Shown: one piece after another, positions 1-5,767 of the stretch
Position numbering within the stretch: position 1 is the first letter of the stretch
Layout of the letters: every line of letters starts with the position of its first letter
Assembly: GCA_021159225.1 (NCBI GenBank)
Contig: JAGGSE010000211.1
Span: forward strand, 1-6,275
Reading direction: 5' to 3'
Length of the DNA: 6,275 nucleotides
Origin: a bacterium
GTDB lineage: Bacteria; Patescibacteriota; Minisyncoccia; Minisyncoccales; JAGGSE01
Made by a program: the position numbers and the translations under genes
The notes under the pieces: model-generated
What the model saw: the letters and a program-made list of their open reading frames with translations, nothing else
Told to the model about the DNA's origin: nothing
Database searches by the model: none

Positions 1-1019
1 CTTAACTGGTTTACAATCTCGTAAATCTGGGCAAGGCCAGTAGGGGAAATGGGATGACCCTTTGCCTTCAGTCCTCCTGATGGGTTTATCGGCAGACTAC
101 CATCCAGATTCACCACCCCTTTTCTAATAAGTTCTGCTCCTTTTCCGGGTAAAGCAAAGCCCAGGTCCTCATAAGAGAACAATTCAACCGAGGTAAAGGC
201 GTCATGGACCTCTGCTACCTGAACATCTTTTGCCTGGATATTCGCCTGACGATAGGCAGTTTCAGCCGCTATCTTGGTTGCCACAAAATGCCAGGGCTCT
301 TCTCTATTAAATGTCATTATGTAGTCCGTGGCAAATCCAGAGCCAGCAACCTCAATATCTGTCTTCTCTTGGGTCAGAACTACTGCTGCTCCGCCATTGA
401 CTGAAAGGGAACAATCAAAAAGCCGAAAGGGCGAAGAAACCACCGGCGAGTTTTTTATTTTTTCTAAAGAAACCGGTCTTTTATAATAATATGCCTTGGG
501 GTTCTGGACAGCATTTTGATGATTTTTGAAGGCAATTAAGGCAAGGTCGTCCATTGTTGCCCCATATTTTTGGGCGTAAAGTTGCCAAACCAAGGCATTC
601 CCCACCGGAAACAGAAGCCCCTCTTTTTGCTCAATCTCTCTTTCCTGGGCAGATAAAATGCGGTGGACAGTGACCTGGCTTTTATTATCAACCACCTTCT
701 CCCCTGAACAAACAAGTATGTTTTTAAATCCTTTAAGATGAAGCGCTGTCCAGAAAGCCACCCCGCCGCCACTACAGACAGAGGGTGTCTGAATAATCGG
801 GCAGTGGGTCTTAAAAAGGTCGGACAAAAAAGAGGTCTTATGGGTCTGGTGTTCCTCTTGCCCGTCAGCGTTTTCCATCCCGCTAAAGACAACAAGGTCA
901 ATATCAGAAATCTTCATCCCAGCATCTTCCAAGGCCTCCATTGCCGCCTCATAACAAAACCCCCACCAGGGCTTTTGGGAATAATCAAATCTGGTCATTC
1001 CCACGCCTTTAATATACAT
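1..1019 (-). CDS. Archaeal-type thiolase (acetyl-CoA C-acetyltransferase, SCP2-thiolase-like), C-terminus cut by window edge
   Basis: Predicted to condense two acetyl-CoA to acetoacetyl-CoA in the cytoplasm, the first mevalonate step. Translating the minus strand from ATG 1019 gives 339 residues without a stop up to the left edge. Thiolase hallmarks are in order: nucleophile Cys82 in SVCSGGG, the NGGAAVVL segment (208-215), EVHDAFT (270-276, typical of the archaeal/SCP2-like thiolases) and GGLKAKGHPISPTGLAQ (315-331) with catalytic His322. Family members run about 380-400 residues, so the last 40-60, including the second catalytic Cys, lie outside. The ATG follows the stop of the HMG-CoA synthase gene after one base, so the two are very probably cotranscribed and translationally coupled; I see no strong Shine-Dalgarno. 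In archaea this thiolase forms a complex with HMG-CoA synthase through a DUF35 protein, which suggests substrate channelling here. A lipid-transfer/SCP2-like thiolase with another substrate cannot be excluded, but the neighbour argues for acetoacetyl-CoA synthesis. Confidence 0.9.
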   Translation of the reverse strand, partial: MYIKGVGMTRFDYSQKPWWGFCYEAAMEALEDAGMKISDIDLVVFSGMENADGQEEHQTHKTSFLSDLFKTHCPIIQTPSVCSGGGVAFWTALHLKGFKNILVCSGEKVVDNKSQVTVHRILSAQEREIEQKEGLLFPVGNALVWQLYAQKYGATMDDLALIAFKNHQNAVQNPKAYYYKRPVSLEKIKNSPVVSSPFRLFDCSLSVNGGAAVVLTQEKTDIEVAGSGFATDYIMTFNREEPWHFVATKIAAETAYRQANIQAKDVQVAEVHDAFTSVELFSYEDLGFALPGKGAELIRKGVVNLDGSLPINPSGGLKAKGHPISPTGLAQIYEIVNQL

Positions 1020-1020
1020 A

Positions 1021-2214
1021 TTAACTAATTGCCCTTTGGGACTCCCTCCATTTTTGGTACTCCTCAAAGGTTAATTTTCCCCCTTTTTCTAACTGTTCTT
1101 TCAGGTCGCTTTTGAATCCCTCTGACCGGGAGACCGCTCTTAGACAGATAGCCCCTGCCCCGCTTCCATAGCCCGACATTCCGAGTTGCTGCCCCTTCTT
1201 AATTTCTTCTAATATGGCAATTAAGGAGATAAAAATTGAACAGGTGTAGGAGTTTCCAATGTAGGGATTGTATTTCAGCCCCGGCTTGACCTTCTTTTCA
1301 AAAAAAGCCCGAAATTCCGGCAATGACCTTACCCGGTCAAGGTCCTTCTTGTATTCCTTGAACAGTCCAGGATTTTCCAGGCACTGACTCAAGCGGAGAT
1401 GGGGCTTTTCCTTCAAACTCTCGTGCCTCCAAAAAACAGCAGCAGCCCATTCGGTCATTTTGGGAAAGGGGGTATGCATAACAAAAAAATCAGCGGCCTG
1501 AACAAGGCTCTTCCCCCCCAGCGTTTTCAATAAATCTTGATTATTCCTTTCCCAGTCCTCAAGGGCAAACTTTTGACAGCCAAGATAGGCAGATTTTGTT
1601 AGTTGCCCATTCACCTGGGGGAAGGGAAAAGAAGATGCTGGCACCCTAAAGTCATCAACATCAGCGGCATACTGGCCTATATTTTCATAATCAACCTCTA
1701 AAAGTTTGGGGTTGGCCTCCACACGCATAGCCACAGCGGCACACCCTTGGGTCATTTCTGCTGCTGGGTTTGTTTCAGGGTAGATTGAACGGTCAAGAGC
1801 CAAGACAACCGCCGGCTTTCCCCTGTTGGCAACAGAGTATTCACAGGCAGAAATAAGAGCCTCTACTCCTCCCAAACAGGCAAACTTATACTGAAAAGGC
1901 AGTCTGGTCAATCCTAGTTTCTTATTAATGAGCCTGACTCCAAATGGCTTAGAAAGGTCAGGGTCTGATTCGGTGGCAATAAAAAACCTTTCCGCATCCT
2001 TATAGTCAATTTTCTTAAGAGCCTCAGCCGCCAGGTCCTCAACCCTCTCTTGATAGGGAATGCGTGCCTGAAAAACGCCCAGCCCCTCGGTAGCGTAGGT
2101 TGAAGGAATGTTTCTAATCTTGGTCAGTTCTTCTAAAGACAAAAAATACCGGGGGATGGCCACGCTGATTTGAGATATTCCAACCGAAGAAATATTGACT
2201 TTTTTTTCTGCCAT
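1021..2214 (-). CDS. mvaS: Hydroxymethylglutaryl-CoA synthase, MvaS-like
   Basis: Adds acetyl-CoA to acetoacetyl-CoA to give HMG-CoA, the second mevalonate step. The protein has 397 residues, close to bacterial MvaS (about 390) and longer than the archaeal enzyme (about 350). The catalytic triad is visible: Glu82 in IATESDPD, Cys113 in KFACLGG, His247 in FVMHTPFPKM. Other family segments are EMTQGCAAVAM (153-163), ENIGQYAADVDDFRVP (177-192), YIGNSYTCSIFISL (318-331) and the glycine-rich SGYGSGAGA (347-355). HTPFPKM, DVDDF and the 262-308 stretch before the glycine-rich part match the bacterial/eukaryotic form, while FACLGG and PYIGNSY read more like archaeal enzymes. The gene is first in a minus-strand operon with the thiolase one base downstream. 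ATG 2214 has no Shine-Dalgarno; a -10 box lies 7 nt upstream, which supports this start and a leaderless message. The enzyme class is near certain; the lineage of the gene needs a tree. Confidence 0.95.
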   Translation of the reverse strand: MAEKKVNISSVGISQISVAIPRYFLSLEELTKIRNIPSTYATEGLGVFQARIPYQERVEDLAAEALKKIDYKDAERFFIATESDPDLSKPFGVRLINKKLGLTRLPFQYKFACLGGVEALISACEYSVANRGKPAVVLALDRSIYPETNPAAEMTQGCAAVAMRVEANPKLLEVDYENIGQYAADVDDFRVPASSFPFPQVNGQLTKSAYLGCQKFALEDWERNNQDLLKTLGGKSLVQAADFFVMHTPFPKMTEWAAAVFWRHESLKEKPHLRLSQCLENPGLFKEYKKDLDRVRSLPEFRAFFEKKVKPGLKYNPYIGNSYTCSIFISLIAILEEIKKGQQLGMSGYGSGAGAICLRAVSRSEGFKSDLKEQLEKGGKLTFEEYQKWRESQRAIS

Positions 2215-2221
2215 GGTCTAT

Positions 2222-2249
2222 ATTTTAACACATATTGCCAAAAAGACAA
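2222..2249 (-). promoter_or_regulatory. Sigma70-like promoter of mvaS-thiolase operon, probably leaderless
   Basis: Read on the minus strand: TTGTCT (2249-2244) as -35, a 16-bp spacer, then TAAAAT (2227-2222) as -10, five of six bases matching TATAAT. The ATG begins 7 nt after the -10 box, which puts the expected transcription start within about one base of the initiation codon. No Shine-Dalgarno lies in that gap. The -35 box is only 3 bp from the -35 of the opposite promoter, so the spacers overlap and RNA polymerase should occupy one or the other. Confidence 0.6.
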
Positions 2250-2263
2250 TTAAGAATTAGAAT
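2235..2263 (+). promoter_or_regulatory. Sigma70-like promoter of mvaD, probably leaderless
   Basis: TTGCCA (2235-2240) and TAGAAT (2258-2263) are separated by exactly 17 bp, each with one mismatch to the bacterial consensus. The ATG at 2272 is 8 nt past the -10 box, so transcription should start at about 2270-2272, giving a leader of zero to two bases. No Shine-Dalgarno precedes the ATG. This is one of the two cleanest promoters in the window and it overlaps the divergent mvaS promoter. Confidence 0.68.
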
Positions 2264-2271
2264 AAGAAACA

Positions 2272-3273
2272 ATGAAGGCAACTGCTATCGCCAATGCCAA
2301 TATCGCTCTAATAAAATACTGGGGGAAAAGAGATGAAAATCTATTTCTGCCCCAAAACAGCAGCATCAGTTTAACAACCGACTGTCTCTCGGTTAAAACA
2401 ACCGTTGAGTTTTCTTCAAGAAACAAAAAGGATATTTTAATCTTGAACAACCGAAACTATCCCCTCAATTCAAAGGAATATAAAAAATATCTTAAACCAT
2501 TTTTGAATAAAATAAGAAAACTCGCTGGGACAAAAAGAAAAATTAAGATAGTCAGCCAAAGCAATCTTCCAAAGGGAGCGGGTCTGGCCTCCTCTGCCGC
2601 CGGCTTTGCTGCCCTGACCGCTGCAGTAAATGAAGCCCTGGGTCTTGGGCTAAACAAGAGAGAAATGAGTATTTTGGCAAGACAGGGCTCTGGGTCTGCC
2701 TGCCGCTCAATCTATGGCGGTTTTGTAGAATGGCAAAGAGGCAAAAAAGATGATGGCTCTGACTCCTTTGCCCTTCAGATAGCCCCGGCAGATTATTGGC
2801 CAGATATTCGGATGGTTATTTGTCTTACCTCAATAAAAGAAAAAAAGGTTAGTTCAAGAGAAGGAATGGCTCAAACAGTAAAAACCTCCCCTTTTTATCC
2901 CTGCTGGCTAAAGACAATTGATAAAGACATTAAAAGCGCCAAAAGGGCAATAAAAAACCGGGATATATCCCTGCTCGGCAAAGTATCTGAGGAAAACTGC
3001 CTTAAGATGCACGCCTTGATGATAACCACAAAACCAGGTATTATCTACTGGAACGAAAAGACAATTGCTCTTATCCACAAGACAAGGGAACTCCGTGAAA
3101 GAGGACTAAAATGCTATTTTACCATTGATGCCGGACCCCAGGTAAAAATTTTATGTGAAAAAAAAGACCTGAAAGAATTGATTAAGGGGATTAAGAAGGT
3201 ATCAGGAATTAAAAATGTAATAATAGCCAGACCCGGCCCAGGCGTTAAAATCAGTAAAAACCATTTGTTTTAG
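2272..3273 (+). CDS. mvaD: Diphosphomevalonate decarboxylase (GHMP kinase superfamily)
   Basis: Catalyses ATP-dependent decarboxylation of mevalonate diphosphate to isopentenyl diphosphate, ending the mevalonate pathway in the cytoplasm. The 333 residues match the usual 320-340. Visible signatures: the N-terminal ANIALIKYWGKRD (9-21), the GHMP ATP loop PKGAGLASSAAG (100-111), GSGSACRS (139-146) with the conserved Arg145, KKVSSREGMAQTVKTS (191-206), and IDAGPQVKIL (285-294) with probable catalytic Asp286. The ATG is supported because the N-terminal motif begins at residue 9 and a good promoter ends 8 nt upstream. The gene is divergent from mvaS and overlaps the next, convergent gene by 23 bp at its 3' end, with no hairpin terminator visible. 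The related phosphomevalonate decarboxylases of the alternative pathway share these motifs, so the phosphorylation state of the substrate is not settled by sequence reading alone. Confidence 0.93.
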   Translation: MKATAIANANIALIKYWGKRDENLFLPQNSSISLTTDCLSVKTTVEFSSRNKKDILILNNRNYPLNSKEYKKYLKPFLNKIRKLAGTKRKIKIVSQSNLPKGAGLASSAAGFAALTAAVNEALGLGLNKREMSILARQGSGSACRSIYGGFVEWQRGKKDDGSDSFALQIAPADYWPDIRMVICLTSIKEKKVSSREGMAQTVKTSPFYPCWLKTIDKDIKSAKRAIKNRDISLLGKVSEENCLKMHALMITTKPGIIYWNEKTIALIHKTRELRERGLKCYFTIDAGPQVKILCEKKDLKELIKGIKKVSGIKNVIIARPGPGVKISKNHLF

Positions 3274-3922
3274 AATCTCCTTCTGCCTCCGTGTTATTTC
3301 TCTGGTTTTTCAATTCCTTTTCCCACTCCTTTATCTGCTTATTTAATTTCTGCGAGGCTCTCTTTTTCCCCTCTTCGGTCTCTGCCAGAGATTGTTCCCA
3401 TGCCTCCAATTTTCCTTTTATCTTATCCCGTGTATTCCTAATTTCTTCCTTTTCTATCTCTGAGGATGACCTATTTTCATAGCCCAGTATCTCTGCCTTA
3501 AGGACCAAATACAAAAACCTTCTCAGATACTCCCTCTGTTTCTTCTTTTGGGTTCTGGCCTTTTCGGTAAATCCTTTTACTCTCTCGCCTGACTTAATAA
3601 TCCTCTCACGCAGACTAAGCCCCCTGGTTAGAGCCCTAATCCCAATCCGGATTTCTTCTCCTCCCTGCTTGAGAGCGCCACCTTTTCTCATTTCTATTCC
3701 CTCGTTAATTAATTTCTCCGCCGCTTTTTCAAGCCACTCAATTGTATATTCGGCTTCCTTCCAAAAAATCTTTATTCTTTCCGGTGGCGTCTCTATATTT
3801 ATCCTTTCTATATCACTCTCTATGGACTCCAGGCCTGAAAATGCCTTCTCCAATAATTCCTCGGCTGTTTCCTTTGGGCTTGTTTCCATCCTTGGACTTC
3901 TTTCTCTTCTCGTTTCCCTCAT
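3251..3922 (-). CDS. Hypothetical charged, helix-rich (coiled-coil-like) protein
   Basis: I do not recognise a family. From ATG 3922 the product has 223 residues, is very rich in Glu, Lys and Arg, has no cysteine, no signal peptide and no membrane segment, and should be almost entirely helical. Likely helices are at about 16-40, 50-75, 90-145 and 154-205. The first is broken from the second by ETPPER (44-49); KGGALKQGGEE (80-90) looks like a loop. The basic stretch KARTQKKKQREYLRRF (121-136) might contact nucleic acid or membrane, which is speculation. An in-frame TTG at 3961 would add 13 residues, but that TTG is the first half of a convincing -35 box, so ATG 3922 is preferred; AGGTG five bases upstream could serve as a Shine-Dalgarno. 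The gene is single, minus strand, and its stop lies inside the end of mvaD. A long uninterrupted frame and its own promoter make it a real gene. Confidence 0.75.
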   Translation of the reverse strand: MRETRRERSPRMETSPKETAEELLEKAFSGLESIESDIERINIETPPERIKIFWKEAEYTIEWLEKAAEKLINEGIEMRKGGALKQGGEEIRIGIRALTRGLSLRERIIKSGERVKGFTEKARTQKKKQREYLRRFLYLVLKAEILGYENRSSSEIEKEEIRNTRDKIKGKLEAWEQSLAETEEGKKRASQKLNKQIKEWEKELKNQRNNTEAEGDSKTNGFY

Positions 3923-3932
3923 ATTATCACCT

Positions 3933-3961
3933 ATTTTATCTTTATTAAGCCAGGAAGTCAA
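3933..3961 (-). promoter_or_regulatory. Sigma70-like promoter of the helix-rich hypothetical gene
   Basis: On the minus strand TTGACT (3961-3956) and TAAAAT (3938-3933) are 17 bp apart, five of six matches each. The ATG at 3922 lies 10 nt beyond the -10 box, so the leader would be about three to five bases and would begin after most of the AGGTG sequence. The promoter decides the start of the gene: the TTG that could open a longer frame belongs to the -35 element. Confidence 0.6.
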
Positions 3962-4104
3962 ACTATACAGGTCAATCTCGGCAGTAAGTCCTAATTATAA
4001 AGACTCAAACCCTAAAATGACAATCCGAAATTCAAAATTCTAAATCACATTTTTTCATATTTTAGGACCTTCCTTAATTTTCAAGAATATGTTAAAAGAA
4101 AAGA
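3962..4104. other. Divergent intergenic region between the helix-rich gene and the Mur ligase operon
   Basis: This 143-bp AT-rich stretch must hold the start signals of the plus-strand operon. The best -10 candidates are TATGTT (4088-4093) and TAAAAG (4093-4098); the second is 6 nt from the ATG, as in the other near-leaderless starts here, but neither has a credible -35 at 16-18 bp. There is no clear Shine-Dalgarno before ATG 4105. AAATTC followed by AAAATTC (about 4028-4040) forms a short tandem, and an imperfect inverted repeat spans 3986-4071. No tRNA or small gene was found. Confidence 0.4.
3986..4071. repeat. Weak imperfect inverted repeat, possible degenerate MITE-like unit
   Basis: AAGTCCTAA (3986-3994) pairs with TTAGGACCTT (4062-4071) apart from one bulged base, and the similarity continues imperfectly inward. 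A second arm, CCTAAAATGA (4011-4020), pairs with TCATATTTTAGG (4055-4066) with two extra bases, competing for the same right arm. No target-site duplication or coding capacity was seen. In AT-rich DNA such arms may arise by chance. Confidence 0.25.
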
Positions 4105-5376
4105 ATGGAACTAAAGAATCTAATTAAAAAATTTGTTCCCTCCCCCTTGCTCAACTTTTACCATCTCTCCCTTTCTTTCTTGGGAGCGGTCTTTTATGGG
4201 TTCCCCTCGCGAAAATTAAAGGTTATCGGTGTAACAGGAACAAATGGAAAAACAACAACAACTGAGATGATAACAAAAATCCTTGAGGAAAATGGATTTG
4301 GGGTTGCGCTGGCCAACTCAATCCGTTTCAAAATCAAGGAAAAAGAACAAAGAAATGAATCAAGAATGACAATGCCGGGAAGAGCCTTCCTTCAAAAATT
4401 CTTGAGAGAGGCAGTAAAAGAAAGATGCCAATACGCTGTTTTAGAAGTAACCTCAGAAGGAATTATTCAGTACAGACATAAATTCATTGATTTTGATACT
4501 GCTATTCTTACCAATTTAAGCCCGGAACATATAGAAAGGCACGCCGGATTTGAGAACTACAAAAGGGCGAAGGGGGAATTGTTTCAGGTAACAAAAAATA
4601 TCCATATCATAAATTTAGATGATAAAAATGCCGACTATTTTCTCCAGTTTCGGGCAAAAGAAAAATATCTCTACAGAAAAGTCAATGGCAAAGAGCCAAT
4701 GGTAAAGATTGAAATTCAAAAAGAAGGATTTTCCAAGACCCTAAAATTTCCTCTTTCCCTAAACCTGCTGGGGGACTTCAACATCTACAATGCTTTAGCC
4801 GCTATCTGCCTTGGCTTGTCTCAGGGAATTGATCTGGCAAAATGCAAAAGGTCATTGGCTTCTTTCAGGGGCGTAGAAGGAAGAATGGAGGAGGTAATTT
4901 CTAAACCGTTTAGGGCAATTGTTGACTATGCCTTTACCCCCAATGCCTTAGAAAAGGTTTATCAAACACTTGTCAATAGGTTCGTAAAACAAACAAAGGG
5001 TCAACTAATCTGTGTTTTGGGCGCCTGTGGCGGAGGGAGAGACAAATGGAAAAGACCTGTCCTAGGGAAAATAGCCGCCAAATACTGCAATAAGGTCATT
5101 CTTACCAATGAAGACCCTTATGACGAAGACCCAATGGAAATTATAAATCAGGTGGCTGAAGGAACCCAGAACCAGCAGGGCAAATCAGTTTATAAAATTT
5201 TAGACCGGCGTGAGGCAATCAAGAAATCATTGGAACTGGCAAAAAAAGATGATGTAATAATAATCACGGGCAAGGGGTGCGAACCCTCAATCTGTTTGGC
5301 GCAAGGAAAAAAGATTCCTTGGGACGACAGAAGGGTCCTCAGAGAAGAGTTTGAAAAAATCTATGAAAAGATTTGA
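4105..5376 (+). CDS. murE: MurE-family Mur ligase lacking the N-terminal UDP-substrate domain
   Basis: Predicted ATP-dependent amino-acid ligase of peptidoglycan precursor synthesis, adding the third residue of the stem peptide in the cytoplasm. The 423-residue protein has the Mur central and C-terminal domains: P-loop TGTNGKTTT (44-52), LEVTSEGI (113-120), TNLSPEHIERH (136-146), NYKRAK (151-156) with Lys156 as the probable carbamylated lysine, LLGDFNIYNALAA (221-233), EGRMEEV (258-264), VDYAFTPNALEK (273-284), LGACGGGRDKWKRP (305-318), TNEDPYDEDP (334-343), GKGCEPS (389-395) and DDRRVLRE (407-414). MurE is normally about 490 residues with roughly 100 before the P-loop; here there are 43, including a hydrophobic stretch at 15-33. 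The site that reads DNPR in diaminopimelate-adding MurE is NEDPYDEDP, and MurE histidines in EVSSHG, DYAHTP and GKGHE are Glu, Phe and Cys. Residue specificity is therefore open. The protein resembles a short Mur ligase form common in CPR bacteria, as I recall it. It is first in an operon with archease and rtcB. Confidence 0.85.
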   Translation: MELKNLIKKFVPSPLLNFYHLSLSFLGAVFYGFPSRKLKVIGVTGTNGKTTTTEMITKILEENGFGVALANSIRFKIKEKEQRNESRMTMPGRAFLQKFLREAVKERCQYAVLEVTSEGIIQYRHKFIDFDTAILTNLSPEHIERHAGFENYKRAKGELFQVTKNIHIINLDDKNADYFLQFRAKEKYLYRKVNGKEPMVKIEIQKEGFSKTLKFPLSLNLLGDFNIYNALAAICLGLSQGIDLAKCKRSLASFRGVEGRMEEVISKPFRAIVDYAFTPNALEKVYQTLVNRFVKQTKGQLICVLGACGGGRDKWKRPVLGKIAAKYCNKVILTNEDPYDEDPMEIINQVAEGTQNQQGKSVYKILDRREAIKKSLELAKKDDVIIITGKGCEPSICLAQGKKIPWDDRRVLREEFEKIYEKI

Positions 5377-5767
5377 AATACTGGAACACAAGGCAGACCT
5401 GAAAATCAGGGCCTTTGGAAAAAATAAAAAAGAACTCTTTAAAAACGCAATGATTGGAATGGAAAATGTTCTTCAGGCAGAGGGTAAAGGCCCAAAATCA
5501 AAACCTAGAGAGGTAAAAATAGAATCCAGCGACCTAAATTCCCTTTTGGTTGATTTTTTATCGGAAATCAATTATCTAAATGAAGTAAACAAAGAAATCT
5601 ATAATAAAATAAAATTTGCTAAGTTTTCTGATAAGGAATTGGAAGGGGAACTCTCCGGCTACAAGGTCAAAGGTTTTGGATTGGTCATAAAAGGGACAAC
5701 CTATCATAACTTAGAGATTAAGCAAAAAAATAAAATTTGGCAGGCAACAGTTTTATTTGATATATGA
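5363..5767 (+). CDS. Archease, RtcB-activating protein
   Basis: Archease is a small metal-binding cofactor that speeds guanylylation and turnover of the RNA ligase RtcB. From ATG 5363 the product is 134 residues, normal for the family (about 135-145). It begins MKRFEILEHKADLKIRAFGK, the family start, with Asp12 at the metal-binding position, and ends ATVLFDI, where Asp133 and the terminal carboxylate of Ile134 correspond to the other metal ligands known from archaeal archease. The middle carries LLVDFLSEINYLNE (61-74) and IKGTTYHNLEI (109-119), both typical. A TTG at 5351 would add four residues and is less likely. The gene overlaps the Mur ligase by 14 bp and its stop overlaps the rtcB start (ATGA), so all three are probably translated together. 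The usual HTAD is HKAD here, a Thr to Lys change next to the metal-binding Asp. Confidence 0.93.
   Translation: MKRFEILEHKADLKIRAFGKNKKELFKNAMIGMENVLQAEGKGPKSKPREVKIESSDLNSLLVDFLSEINYLNEVNKEIYNKIKFAKFSDKELEGELSGYKVKGFGLVIKGTTYHNLEIKQKNKIWQATVLFDI

Noticed and set aside
536..901. Open frame on the minus strand, and others at 204-404 and 738-1028 on plus
   Set aside because: All lie over the thiolase, whose own frame is open without break across 1-1019 and carries all family motifs. These are out-of-frame shadows.
2215..2271. Archaeal TATA box/BRE reading of the AT-rich start regions
   Set aside because: Clear -35/-10 pairs with 16-17 bp spacing are present, and the Mur ligase points to a bacterium.
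2250..2657. Two short minus-strand open frames over mvaD
   Set aside because: They oppose a well-supported enzyme gene, resemble no family and have no start signals.
3274..3330. Intrinsic terminator after mvaD
   Set aside because: The pyrimidine-rich stretch is the complement of Glu/Lys codons of the opposite gene; no stem precedes it.
3669..4043. Plus-strand frames (also 3291-3482 and 3742-3948) with hydrophobic, membrane-like translations
   Set aside because: Hydrophobic, Ser/Phe/Leu-rich translations are what the complement of a Glu/Lys-rich coding strand yields; the minus-strand gene is the better call with its own promoter.
5351..5362. TTG start for archease four codons upstream of ATG 5363
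   Set aside because: The family begins with the MKRFEILEH-type sequence directly, and the ATG is close by.
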